Source: Nitrospirota bacterium (GTDB taxonomy: Bacteria > Nitrospirota > Thermodesulfovibrionia > UBA6902 > DSMQ01). From it: a DNA stretch of 64,000 bases. Below the pieces are notes generated by a model. It had not been told where the DNA came from, did not search any database, and was given only the letters and a program-made list of their open reading frames with translations. The first letter of the stretch is position 1; each line of letters starts with the position of its first letter. This document shows, one piece after another, positions 8,707 through 17,344 of this stretch. Position numbers and translations under genes: made by a program. The stretch is from assembly GCA_016208965.1 (NCBI GenBank), contig JACQXB010000009.1, positions 32,683 to 96,682 on the forward strand, read 5' to 3'.

Positions 8707-9024
8707 ATGCAAAAGAGGTTTTTAAAGAGATTAGAAAACATATTTGCAGCGGTAGCATTTGCTGAGGAAGGTGAGTTTGAAACTGCAAGAGAAATAATGC
8801 TTGAGAAGAAGCCCCTATTTGAAAGGATTGAGGAGCTTAAACACGAAGTAGCATTGACAGTTGATGACCTCACTTCAATGGCAATCGTCTTTGCAGAAAC
8901 AGGGGAGCATGAAAAGGCAATGGAGATCCTGAAAGAAGCAGAGGACAGGCTTGTGGAAATTAAACTCAGTCACCAGAAAAACCTTAAGGGAGCAGCCCTT
9001 GCCCTTAAAATGAGTTCAATCTAA
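8707..9024 (+). CDS. Small helical protein with two FAExGExExA motifs
   Basis: 105 residues from ATG 8707, chosen because AAAGGAGG lies 4 nt upstream; ATG at 8692 would precede that site. Entirely helical by composition. Motif AVAFAEEGEFETAREIMLEK near residue 15 is repeated as AIVFAETGEHEKAMEILKEA near residue 58, a TPR-like helix-turn-helix pattern. The same motif opens the next gene and ends the damaged receiver at 19.4 kb. First gene of an operon through the TauE/SafE carrier and UspA protein. Function unknown; a signalling or scaffold role is inferred from context. Confidence 0.75.
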   Translation: MQKRFLKRLENIFAAVAFAEEGEFETAREIMLEKKPLFERIEELKHEVALTVDDLTSMAIVFAETGEHEKAMEILKEAEDRLVEIKLSHQKNLKGAALALKMSSI

Positions 9025-9046
9025 CTACTAATAAGAAGGAGAAAAT

Positions 9047-9520
9047 ATGAAAAATTGGCTAAAGAAATTTGAAGACATAATGTCTGCAGTTACTTTTGCG
9101 GAGGCAGGGGAATTTGAAACTGCAAGAGAAATTGTAAAAGGAAGGCAAAAGGTATTGCTTACATTAACAAGGAGGGAATCTGACAGGAAATCATTCAAGT
9201 ATGCCCTTAACATCTGTAAGCGGATAGGCGCAGGGCTTGAGATACTTTTTATATCAAAAAGAGATGAGATACTTCAGACGTTAAGAGAATTTCAAGAGGA
9301 GCTCAATAAAGAAGACATTACCTATGAAATTATTCAGGAGAGCGGATGTATAAAAGAGGCGATTATCAATCACACAGAGAAAAGAAGTGACATCCAGTTT
9401 GTAGTTATTGAGTCATCAGATGCCTTGAATATGGAGTGCAAAAAGGATGACAGAGAGCTTTCAAAAGCATGGGAAGGACTAAAGTGCCCTCTGGTTCTGG
9501 TCTCAGAGGCAAGGACATAA
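9047..9520 (+). CDS. FAEAGEFETA-motif protein fused to a Usp-like domain
   Basis: 157 residues. Residues 1-30 repeat the preceding gene's motif (DIMSAVTFAEAGEFETAREI). From residue 33 a Usp-like alpha/beta domain begins with KVLLTLTRRESDRKSFKYAL and ends with CPLVLVSEA. The usual Usp nucleotide-binding GxxGxxxxxxxxxG(S/T) motif is missing, so it probably does not bind ATP. Ribosome site AGAAGGAG precedes ATG 9047. It lies 22 nt after the previous gene, in the stress/transport operon. Confidence 0.75.
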   Translation: MKNWLKKFEDIMSAVTFAEAGEFETAREIVKGRQKVLLTLTRRESDRKSFKYALNICKRIGAGLEILFISKRDEILQTLREFQEELNKEDITYEIIQESGCIKEAIINHTEKRSDIQFVVIESSDALNMECKKDDRELSKAWEGLKCPLVLVSEART

Positions 9521-9549
9521 GGATTTAATAACTTAAGGAGGAAAGTATA

Positions 9550-9795
9550 ATGGCTCAAAGCAGTAAAAGGAAACCTATTGGGAAGATGATAATAACAGGT
9601 ATTGTTTCAATAGCGCTTTATGCAGCACTGCTTCTCAATCAAGATATTATTAACAGCTATTTTGGAAAGGGTGGGGCATATGCCTTTCTACCGATTATAA
9701 CAGCATTCATCTTTTCCTTTTTCCATGGAAGTTTTACAAGCATCTTTTGGACAGTTTTAGGTGTAGAGGCAAAAAAGAAGAAGGAGGTCAAATAA
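9550..9795 (+). CDS. Small two-helix membrane protein upstream of TauE/SafE carrier
   Basis: 81 residues, with membrane helices at about 15-32 and 45-68 and a strongly basic tail (EAKKKKEVK). Ribosome site AAGGAGG. It ends 1 nt before the TauE/SafE gene, so the two are tightly coupled. Small proteins of this kind are commonly found next to such carriers; it may be an accessory subunit (inference). No named family is certain. Confidence 0.75.
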   Translation: MAQSSKRKPIGKMIITGIVSIALYAALLLNQDIINSYFGKGGAYAFLPIITAFIFSFFHGSFTSIFWTVLGVEAKKKKEVK

Positions 9796-9796
9796 C

Positions 9797-10885
9797 ATGC
9801 ACGACATAGTTAATGCAGCGGCTAATTTCATCAACCTTGATGCAATTAATATTGTCTATCTCTTTCTCGTCGGATTCGTCGGAGGACTTGTGAGCGGGTT
9901 CATAGGCTCAGGCGGAGCTTTTGTGCTTACACCGGGCATGATGAGTCTGGGGGTACCGGGTCTTGTGGCAGTAGCAAGCAATATGTGCCACAAATTTCCT
10001 AAGGCGCTTGTTGGTGCAATAAAGCGCGCTAAATACGGGCAGGTTGACGTTAAGCTTGGTTTAATAATGGGTATTTCTGCAGAGGCAGGGGTCCTTTACG
10101 GCGCACATATACAGGAGAACATTAAGAAGGCATTTGGAGATGCAGGCTCTAACCTTTATGTAAGCGCTGCCTTTGTAGTTATTCTTGCAATCGTAGGAGG
10201 TTTTGTACTAAGAGATGCTTTAAAGACTTACAGGTCGGGAAACACACATGAAGAAGAAAAGGTCACAAAGCTTGCTCGCTGGGTTCAGTCTATAAATATA
10301 CCCAGAACAATGGTATACTTCAAGAGCTTAAATGCAAGAGTTTCAGTTCTTTTTACTATACCTCTCGGTTTTGCAACAGGAATGCTTGCTGCAACAATAG
10401 CTGTTGGCGGATTCATTGGCGTTCCATCAATGATTTATGTGCTTGGTGCACCAAGCCTGATGGCATCTGCAACTGAGTTGGTAATAGCCTTTGTCATGGG
10501 ATTAGGAGGTTCATTTAAATATGCAATGAGTGGGCTTGTTGACATCCGCCTTGCCATGATTATACTCGCTGGTTCTTTATTTGGCATCCAGCTTGGTGCG
10601 ATTGGAACAACCTATGTAAAACCTTATATGATAAAACTCGTAATGGGGCTTATTATGGTGATTGTCCTCTTCAGCCGTGCATTGATGGTTCCGGTGTATA
10701 TGTCACAACTCGGGCTGATGCAGCCACTTGCCGAGGAGACCGTTAAGGTGCTAAAGAGCACCAGTTTTGCTATAATGATACTGGCTCTGCTCATCGGTGC
10801 ATTTATTGTCCTGAAGGCAATGTGGCAGGGAATCAGGGTAGAGCGAAAAATGGCCAAAGAAGTTCTGAAACACAGTGAGGTGTAG
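9797..10885 (+). CDS. TauE/SafE (sulfite exporter-like) family permease
   Basis: 362 residues, eight or nine membrane helices. Two homologous halves each open with the family glycine motif: GFVGGLVSGFIGSGGAF near residue 22 and LGFATGMLAATIAVGGFIGVP near residue 190. TauE/SafE proteins move sulfite, sulfoacetate or other organosulfur anions. Ligand here is unknown. Its operon neighbours are a small membrane protein upstream and a tandem UspA 2 nt downstream. A second family member lies at 19979. Confidence 0.9.
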   Translation: MHDIVNAAANFINLDAINIVYLFLVGFVGGLVSGFIGSGGAFVLTPGMMSLGVPGLVAVASNMCHKFPKALVGAIKRAKYGQVDVKLGLIMGISAEAGVLYGAHIQENIKKAFGDAGSNLYVSAAFVVILAIVGGFVLRDALKTYRSGNTHEEEKVTKLARWVQSINIPRTMVYFKSLNARVSVLFTIPLGFATGMLAATIAVGGFIGVPSMIYVLGAPSLMASATELVIAFVMGLGGSFKYAMSGLVDIRLAMIILAGSLFGIQLGAIGTTYVKPYMIKLVMGLIMVIVLFSRALMVPVYMSQLGLMQPLAEETVKVLKSTSFAIMILALLIGAFIVLKAMWQGIRVERKMAKEVLKHSEV

Positions 10886-10887
10886 CT

Positions 10888-11742
10888 ATGGGAAGATATA
10901 GAAAGATACTGGTTGCAGTTGATAGTTCTGAGTCGAGTCTTCATGCATTGAAGGAATCCTTCAAGCTTGCTATGAATGAAGGAAGCTGGATAACGGTTGT
11001 TTCAGTTGTGCCTCCGTATACAGGAGACCTTGATTTAGTTGCGGTAGGGAATATTATGGCATCCATGAGAAAGCCCTGTGAAGAGGCACTTAGGAAAGCT
11101 CAGGAGATAGCAACGGCAGAGAGGGCATCAATAAAGACTGCATGTGAAGAAGGCGAGCCGCATAGTGCAATAGTTGACCTTGCCCAGGCAGAAAATTTTG
11201 ATTTAATAGTAATGGGGAGAAGAGGACTCGGGCGTATTGAAAAAATTCTTGTTGGGAGTGTAACCACAAGGGTTATTGGCTATAGCCCCATAGATGTAAT
11301 CGTTGTTCCGAGGGATACAGAGGTTGGCTGGCAGAATGTCCTTCTTACAACTGACGGCTCAAAATACAGTGAGGCAGCCTCAAAGAAGGCAATAGACCTT
11401 GCAAAATCCTATGGAGGAGTATTAAAGATTCTTTCTGTAGTGGATGTTCCCCCGGAGTTTTATGCAGAATCTCCAAAGACCGTTGATGATATGATTAACA
11501 AGGCAAAGGGATATGTTGAGGTTGTAAAGAAACAAGCGGAGGCAGCAAGGGTTAAGGCAGAGACCTTTGTGAGAGAAGGAGAGGCTTATCAGGTAATAAC
11601 CAATATCGCAAAAGAACAAAATGCAGGTATTATTATAATGGGTTCACACGGAAGGACTGGATTAAAAAGACTCCTCATGGGAAGCGTCACAGAAAGGGTC
11701 ATCGGACATTCCCCATGCCCTGTGCTTGTGGTTAAGGCGTAA
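10888..11742 (+). CDS. Tandem universal stress protein (UspA-UspA)
   Basis: 284 residues with two Usp domains (about 1-145 and 150-284). Both carry the ATP-binding signature: GRRGLGRIEKILVGSVTTRV in the first and GSHGRTGLKRLLMGSVTERV in the second. It is expected to bind ATP and act in stress or energy-status signalling. Last gene of the operon, 2 nt after the TauE/SafE gene. Confidence 0.94.
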   Translation: MGRYRKILVAVDSSESSLHALKESFKLAMNEGSWITVVSVVPPYTGDLDLVAVGNIMASMRKPCEEALRKAQEIATAERASIKTACEEGEPHSAIVDLAQAENFDLIVMGRRGLGRIEKILVGSVTTRVIGYSPIDVIVVPRDTEVGWQNVLLTTDGSKYSEAASKKAIDLAKSYGGVLKILSVVDVPPEFYAESPKTVDDMINKAKGYVEVVKKQAEAARVKAETFVREGEAYQVITNIAKEQNAGIIIMGSHGRTGLKRLLMGSVTERVIGHSPCPVLVVKA

Positions 11743-12054
11743 GATTAAGCTGGAAGCCTGTCTTTTTTACAAAATCTAAATTGCCCTGCTTTTCGTTGTC
11801 TTTTATTAGCTTACACTTGAGTTTTTTTCTCTTTAATCCAAATAATGCATTTAGGAAACCACAGAGAACGCAGAGGTTTTTCTTAAATTAAATATTCTCT
11901 CTGTGTTACTCATTTTTTTCTCTGTGTTCTTGGTGGGTAATTGCATTTTCTGGGTTAATAGCTTCCTTCAACTTTTTTGCGAATGAACCTAAATTTTCAT
12001 GCCAAGAGCAAAAATCCTATTAAAAGCATTTATAATCTAATAGAATTTTTTTAA
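11743..12054. other. Non-coding spacer with CACAGAG-type inverted repeat
   Basis: No gene recognised. It holds a dispersed repeat made of ACCACAGAGAACGCAGAGG (11860-11878) opposed by CTCTCTGTG and CTCTGTGTTCT (11895-11930) and followed by TGGGTAATTGCATTTTCTGGG. A related sequence (TGTTTTCTGTGGTTAATTGCG) occurs near 22911. Confidence 0.5.
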
Positions 12055-12083
12055 TTGACATCATCATATCATTATAATATTAT
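12055..12083 (+). promoter_or_regulatory. Sigma-70-type promoter, possibly giving a leaderless mRNA
   Basis: TTGACA (12055-12060), 17-nt spacer, TATTAT (12078-12083). Transcription should start near 12090, which is the GTG start codon of the GntR gene. No Shine-Dalgarno sequence lies before that codon. Confidence 0.6.
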
Positions 12084-12089
12084 ATTGTT

Positions 12090-12848
12090 GTGCACAATGA
12101 AGCCACATCCCTGCAAGATAAAACAATAGACAGGTTCACTCAGGAAAAGCTCTATATTCAGCTTATGAGGATATTTCTGGAGGAAATAACATCAGGTATA
12201 TGGCAATTGGGACAGCAGATTCCAACAGAAGAAGAACTCTGCAAAAAATTCAATGTCAGCAAGATAACAGTTAGACAGGCAATAAATAATCTTGTCTCTG
12301 ATGGTTACCTGTTAAAGATTCAGGGTAAGGGGACATTTGTTAGTTCTGTCCTGCCTGTTGTGGGACTTGTCATGAAGACAAGGCTTACTGAAGAGATGTT
12401 TGGAAAAGAAGTGTACCTGAAAAGAGAGGTATTATTTAAAGGTATAAAAGACCCTCTTTCGGATATAACGACCCATTTAAAAACTGATGACAGGATATAT
12501 TACATCCTTAGCAAAAAGACAGGTAACGGGGAAACTGCATATATTGAGGAGGCATTTATTCCTTACAATATGCTCCCTTATATAGAGAAGCTTGACATCA
12601 CCCACAGTTCCATTTACTCAGTTCTTCAGGAAAGAGGAGTTAAAAAGATATTCAAGATGATACAGACCATTGAGGTTGCGCAGGCATTGGGAGATTCGGC
12701 AAAGAATCTTGGCGTGGACAAAGGCTCTCCTGTGCTTGTTGTTCACAGACTTTTTTTCAGCTCTGATAACACGCCCGTTGCTTATACAAAGATTCAAGGC
12801 AGAAGTGACAGATATAAATTTCAAACAGAATTTGAGAGGATTAGGTAA
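12090..12848 (+). CDS. GntR-family regulator, HutC/UTRA type
   Basis: 252 residues. The winged helix-turn-helix spans about 20-92 (IPTEEELCKKFNVSKITVRQ, then GKGTFV). The UTRA ligand-binding domain follows (about 105-250), with characteristic IYYILSKKTGNGETAYIEEA and SPVLVVHRLFFSSDNTPVAY. Members repress transport or catabolic operons until a small ligand binds. It precedes a CBS protein and an SLC13-type symporter, so it may control them. The start is GTG at 12090, at the predicted transcription start; no ATG fits. Confidence 0.9.
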   Translation: MHNEATSLQDKTIDRFTQEKLYIQLMRIFLEEITSGIWQLGQQIPTEEELCKKFNVSKITVRQAINNLVSDGYLLKIQGKGTFVSSVLPVVGLVMKTRLTEEMFGKEVYLKREVLFKGIKDPLSDITTHLKTDDRIYYILSKKTGNGETAYIEEAFIPYNMLPYIEKLDITHSSIYSVLQERGVKKIFKMIQTIEVAQALGDSAKNLGVDKGSPVLVVHRLFFSSDNTPVAYTKIQGRSDRYKFQTEFERIR

Positions 12849-12946
12849 AGACTGTGTTAGTGAACGGTATCAGTGTCGGTGAATGATGTATTTTTTTTAC
12901 TGACACAAATCACTGACACAGGCACTAAATAAAGGAGGAGGTGTTT

Positions 12947-13462
12947 ATGTTGAATAACAAAAAGGTCAAAGACTTAATGGTTTCTATTTCAGATTATCCG
13001 CATATGAAACAAGATGATTCTGTAAAAGATGCTTTCTTTATCCTAAGAAAAAATTTTAAAGAAGGCAGAGGTTACCGCAGTATCCTTGTGTTAAATGAAG
13101 AAAATCAATTAAGGGGATTATTGTCAATGAGAGATTTGATTAGGGCAGTAGAACCGCGATTCTTAAAAATGTCACAGCCGCCTTCTTATCAGGGGCCTAC
13201 TCAGGAATATCCTGCCTTAACCCTCATCTGGCAGGAGTTATTCTCTAAGGAGTGTAAGGAGGAAGCCAGAAAACCAGTTAAAGACATTATGACCCCTGTT
13301 AAACCTGCTGTTACACCTGATGATCCGATAGCTAAGGTTGTATATTTAATGGTAGAAACTAATTCCCGTGTTATTCCTGTAATTGATAATGATAAGGTGG
13401 TAGGGGTTGTCCGCCTTGTAGATGTTTTTAATGAAATCGCCAGTGTAGTTCTTGAAGATTAA
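12947..13462 (+). CDS. CBS-domain pair protein
   Basis: 171 residues from ATG 12947 (GGAGG 8 nt upstream; the GTG at 12941 is too close to it). Two CBS motifs: residues 5-65 (VKDLMVSISDYP...LRGLLSMRDLIRAV) and about 105-168 (VKDIMTPVKPAVTPDDPIAK...VVGVVRLVDVFNEI). CBS pairs bind adenine nucleotides and commonly gate transporters or enzymes. It lies 29 nt upstream of the SLC13-type symporter, which suggests it regulates that carrier. Confidence 0.88.
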   Translation: MLNNKKVKDLMVSISDYPHMKQDDSVKDAFFILRKNFKEGRGYRSILVLNEENQLRGLLSMRDLIRAVEPRFLKMSQPPSYQGPTQEYPALTLIWQELFSKECKEEARKPVKDIMTPVKPAVTPDDPIAKVVYLMVETNSRVIPVIDNDKVVGVVRLVDVFNEIASVVLED

Positions 13463-13491
13463 ATCTAAGTTAATACTACGGAGGGGTGACA

Positions 13492-14986
13492 ATGACAAAT
13501 GAAGCAGGACAAAAGGAGGTACACATGACTCCTGAAAAATCTAAGTTTGACTGGAAACGAGTATTTTTTATCTTACTGGGATTGGCATTATTCTTTTGGA
13601 TTTATTTTATGCCGCAGTGGAAGGACGCTGTTGACCCTACCGGGAAAGCGTTTCCTTTATCACCGGAGGGAAAGGGAGCAATTGCCCTATTTTTGATGGG
13701 CAGGCATCTGGTGGGTATTTGAGGTTGTGCCTATTGGCGTTACATCTCTTGCCATAGGCGTTTTTCAGGCACTGTTCAGCATCCGTTCTGCAAAGGATGC
13801 ATTTAAAGACTTTATGGACCCTTCTGTTATGTTTATATTTGGCTCTGTGATTGTGGGGCTGGCATTTACAAAAACAGGTCTCACAAAACGTATTGCTTAT
13901 AAGATGCTGGAAGTCGTAGGGGAAAAGACAAGCATGATTATGTTAGGGGCGCTTGTCGTTACCGCAGGACTTGCCCATTTTATGGCGCATACAGCAGCAG
14001 CAGCAGCTACAGTATTCCCTATACTTTTGGCAATTAATGCCCTCTATGGAGAAGGTGATAAACCCACAAAATTCGGTCGGTCACTCTTTATAGGTATGGC
14101 TTATGCAGCAGGTGCAGGTAGTATTGTAACAATTCTCGGCTCTGCCCGTGCACTAGCAGCAGCCGGTATGTTTAAAGAATTCACAGGGGCAGATATAAGC
14201 TTTTTTGAACTGACCAAATATATGTTCCCAATAGGATGGGGAATGGTTTTCCTTATATGGGTGATATTAATGTTTCTCTCCAGACCTGAAAAAAAGGTAA
14301 TCCCCGGTTTAAAAGATAAGGTGAAACAGCTTTCAAAACAGCTTGGGCCACTTACAAGAGATGAGAAATTTGTTATTGTTTGTGTAATCGGAGTGGTTAT
14401 CACCATGTCCCTGCAATCCGTTATTCCGGTATTAAAGGCGCAGGACAGGTCAGCCATTATGCTTGTATCAACGCTTTTGTTCTTTTTATTCAGGGTACTA
14501 ACAGTCAAAGAGCTTGAAGATATACCATGGAACATCATCCTTCTCTTTAGCGGTGCAATGAGCATAGGTTTCTGTTTATGGAAAACAGGCGCTGCACAGT
14601 GGATGGCTGTTAATTGGCTCATCATATTTCAAAAGGCACATTGGCTTGTATTTGTCCTGAGCATCGCAACATTCGTATTGCTTATGACCAATTTCATAAT
14701 GAACGTTGCAGCGATAGCGATATCTCTGCCCGTCTCTCTCGTTATAGCTAAATATCTTGGTGTCTCGCCTGAGGTTGTTTTATACGCATCACTGGTAACA
14801 GCAGGAATGCCCTTCTTGCTATTAATTGGCGCTGCACCAAACGCCATTGCTTATGAGTCTAAACAATTTACCACTGGACAGTTTTTTGGCTATGGCATAC
14901 CAAGTAGTGTGATTTTGATTATTGTTCTTGGAATAGCGATACTGACAATTTGGCCGCTGACGGGGATGCCGATATTGATTAAGTGA
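13492..14986 (+). pseudogene. SLC13/DASS-type anion symporter interrupted by a 1-nt frameshift
   Basis: Two adjacent frames make one carrier. The first (from ATG 13492, or 13525, both with good ribosome sites) ends ALFLMGRHLVGI-stop at 13722. Removing one G from the GGG at 13698-13700 restores ALFLM-AGIWWVFEVVPIGVTS and joins it to the second frame, which runs to 14986. The product would have about 12 helices with family motifs AAAAATVFPILLAIN and NFIMNVAAIAISLPVS, including the Ser/Asn-rich hairpin loops. Members carry sulfate, dicarboxylates or other anions with Na+. Either a sequencing error or a true mutation. Confidence 0.85.
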
Positions 14987-15218
14987 ATAGTCGTTAGTGA
15001 ACAGTGAACAGTGACGCACTCATAAAAAGTCGTCATTCCCGCCCCGTATCAAAGTACGGGATAAACTCCGGCGGGAATCCAGACGCCGTCCCTGTGAAAA
15101 CAGGGAGCTATATAAGGAATTGGATTCCCGTTTACACGGGAAACCCTGGATTCCCATTTTCATGGGAATGACAGAAAAGCGGTTTTTCAGAGTTTTTACG
15201 AGACCGTGAATAGTGGAG
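14987..15218. repeat. Composite intergenic repeat (GTGAATA heptamers plus CATTCCC palindromes)
   Basis: Opens with GTGAATAGTCGTTAGTGAAC-type heptamers, then three nested palindromes: CATTCCCGCC...GGCGGGAATCCAG, GTCCCTGTGAAAACAGGGA, and GGATTCCCGTTTACACGGGAA followed by TTCCCATTTTCATGGGAATGA. It closes with GTGAATAGTGGAG just before the next start codon. Similar CATTCCC/GGAATGAC pairs occur at 19.4 and 24.5 kb. Confidence 0.75.
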
Positions 15219-15223
15219 ATTAA

Positions 15224-15940
15224 ATGGTATTTGAATATATATTGAAAAGATATTTCGACAGAGTCTACACCGAAGCTGACTTTGTAAAAAGGACATCCGA
15301 GGCATTAAGTAAATTAGGGTTTAATGCTGATAACAGCATTGCCTCTGTCTGTATCTGCAGGGATGAGATTTCTCAAGCCATGCCGGCTCTTATTGATGTA
15401 TGGGGGGAGGCGTTTAATCTTTCAAGCCTTGCCGGGATGTTCTTTGCCGGGCAGACCGGACTGGCTGCTGCAATGCACCATTCTCCAATTGCTGACGGGA
15501 AGGAAAGATATGTCTTTTATGCTGTGCCTCATATAGCAATTGATGCCGAAGGACATTTGGGTGCCTGTAAACGAACAGGTAGAAAAGAGGAATCTACAGC
15601 CTGCGGAGCCCTCAACGCCTTTCAAAAGGAACTATCTCAGGGCAAACTGAATCTCTCAATGGATGAGATAGACATTGAGCAGAGTCTTCTTAAAAGACGG
15701 CTATTAAGGGAAATCCCCTATGGCCATGTCCCTGACCTTCTTGAACTGACAAAGATAACTCAAAAAGTTGTTCAGAAGGATATAGAGTATGCCCTTAACA
15801 CAATAGTTGACAGGAGGAAGAGTGATTATGCGGTGATCTCAGGCATCCAGATACATGGGCCGGAGCGCAATTATGTCTGGGTTGTCTCCTGTTATGCTGT
15901 TGTGAATGAAGTGATGGAGAAAATAGTATTTAGTGAATAG
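15224..15940 (+). CDS. LCIB-type beta-carbonic anhydrase candidate
   Basis: 238 residues. The pattern VCICRDEISQ (Cys43, Cys45, Arg46, Asp47), VPHIAIDAEGHLGACKR (His103, Cys115) and STACGAL matches my recollection of LCIB/LCIC proteins, zinc beta-type carbonic anhydrases first known from algal CO2-concentrating mechanisms. Cys/His zinc ligands and the Asp-Arg dyad appear present. No membrane helix or signal peptide, so cytoplasmic. It sits between an SLC13-type symporter and an NhaD antiporter. The last codons lie inside a GTGAATA repeat. A catalytic role is inferred, not proven. Confidence 0.7.
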   Translation: MVFEYILKRYFDRVYTEADFVKRTSEALSKLGFNADNSIASVCICRDEISQAMPALIDVWGEAFNLSSLAGMFFAGQTGLAAAMHHSPIADGKERYVFYAVPHIAIDAEGHLGACKRTGRKEESTACGALNAFQKELSQGKLNLSMDEIDIEQSLLKRRLLREIPYGHVPDLLELTKITQKVVQKDIEYALNTIVDRRKSDYAVISGIQIHGPERNYVWVVSCYAVVNEVMEKIVFSE

Positions 15941-16010
15941 TGAATAGTATTTAGTATTTAGTAAAAAACAATTTACTTCTCCTGCTATTCACTAACGACT
16001 ATTCACTATA
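15925..16010. repeat. GTGAATA/ATTCACT heptamer cluster
   Basis: TTTAGTGAATAGTGAATAG at the 3' end of the carbonic-anhydrase gene is answered by CTATTCACTAACGACTATTC before the NhaD ribosome site, making an imperfect inverted pair. The gene's stop codon falls within the first arm. Confidence 0.7.
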
Positions 16011-16029
16011 AAAAAGGAGGACTTAACCT

Positions 16030-17319
16030 ATGATGACCATGGTCGCAGTTGTTTTTGTGTTAGCCTACACAATGATAGCTCTGGAGCACCCCATCAAAAT
16101 CAACAAGTCCGCCACAGCCCTGCTCGCCACGGGACTGATGTGGACACTTTACTCCTTTGCAAGCCCTCTCGGTGTTGAAGGCGTAATCCACCAGCTTACT
16201 GAAAAATTGGCTGAAACAGCGGCCATCGTATTCTTCCTTATCTGCGCTATGACCATCGTAGAAGTGACCGACTCACACGGCGGTTTTGAGGTCATCACCT
16301 CACGCATCAAGGCTACAAAACTGATAAGCCTACTCTGGATAATCGGCTTCATCACCTTCTACCTGTCTTCAATCCTCGACAATATGACCACCACAATCGT
16401 GATGGTAGCTTTAATGAAGCGGTTGCTTAAAGACCATAAACAACGTCTCTTTTTCGCAGGCATTATTGTTATTGCCGCCAATGCCGGCGGCGCATGGAGC
16501 CCAATCGGCGATGTGACTACTACCATGCTCTGGATAGGCGGACAGATCACGACGGCAAATATCATTAAGGGGGTCTGGATTGCTTCTACGATTAATTTAT
16601 TGGTTCCTCTTATCATAGCCACTGTTTTCTTTAAGTTCCTTAAGGGCGACGTTGTGCCTCCGGACAAAGTTAAAAATGGCGTCACCAACACCTCGCAGTT
16701 TGAAAAAAACCTCATGTTCTTTATGGGCATGGGTTCTTTAATCTTTGTTCCGATATTCAAGGCAGTTACGCATCTGCCCCCATACCTCGGCATTTTATTT
16801 GCCCTCGGTGTGCTTTGGATGGTTGGTAATATCCTGCATCGCAACAAGCCTGCGGACGAGAAGGAACACCTCACTCTGACCAAAGCGCTCAGGCGTATTG
16901 ATATGGCATCAGTGGTCTTCTTTATCGGTATCCTGCTTGCCGTGGCTACCCTGTCTGCAAATGGCATGCTCCCTGCATTGGCTAAGTGGCTCGATATTAA
17001 GCTCGGAAACCAAGCTCTGATCGTAATTATCATTGGTCTTGTTTCCGCCATCGTGGATAATATTCCTTTGGTGGCTGCTTCTATGGGCATGTATCCGCTT
17101 TCCCAATTCCCTACAGACTCCTTTCTTTGGGAGTTCATGGCATACTGCGCAGGCACCGGTGGTTCAATCCTGATAATCGGTTCTGCTGCGGGCGTGGCTG
17201 CCATGGGGCTTGAAAAGATAGAGTTCTTCTGGTATGCCAGGCGCATTGGGCCGCTTGCCTTTGCCGGGTATTTTGCCGGTGTGGCGGCATACATCATTCA
17301 GTACAATCTGCTGCACTGA
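16030..17319 (+). CDS. nhaD: NhaD-family Na+/H+ antiporter
   Basis: 429 residues, about 12-13 membrane helices. NhaD marks: ALEHPIKINKSATALLATGL near the start, FFLICAMTIVEVTDSHGGFE, LDNMTTTIVMVALMKRLLKD, NAGGAWSPIGDVTTTMLW and the late SAIVDNIPLVAASMGMYP with the conserved Asp-Asn. Extrudes Na+ (or Li+) for protons. Ribosome site AAAGGAGG precedes ATG 16030. It follows the LCIB-type gene, which suggests linked pH or Na+/inorganic-carbon homeostasis (inference). Confidence 0.92.
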   Translation: MMTMVAVVFVLAYTMIALEHPIKINKSATALLATGLMWTLYSFASPLGVEGVIHQLTEKLAETAAIVFFLICAMTIVEVTDSHGGFEVITSRIKATKLISLLWIIGFITFYLSSILDNMTTTIVMVALMKRLLKDHKQRLFFAGIIVIAANAGGAWSPIGDVTTTMLWIGGQITTANIIKGVWIASTINLLVPLIIATVFFKFLKGDVVPPDKVKNGVTNTSQFEKNLMFFMGMGSLIFVPIFKAVTHLPPYLGILFALGVLWMVGNILHRNKPADEKEHLTLTKALRRIDMASVVFFIGILLAVATLSANGMLPALAKWLDIKLGNQALIVIIIGLVSAIVDNIPLVAASMGMYPLSQFPTDSFLWEFMAYCAGTGGSILIIGSAAGVAAMGLEKIEFFWYARRIGPLAFAGYFAGVAAYIIQYNLLH

Positions 17320-17344
17320 CAGTAAAAACTAAGGGAGTATGAAA

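Noticed and set aside
16359-17297. 312-codon minus frame opposite the NhaD gene
   Set aside because: A mirror of codon bias in a long membrane-protein gene; the plus strand has all NhaD motifs and a strong ribosome site.
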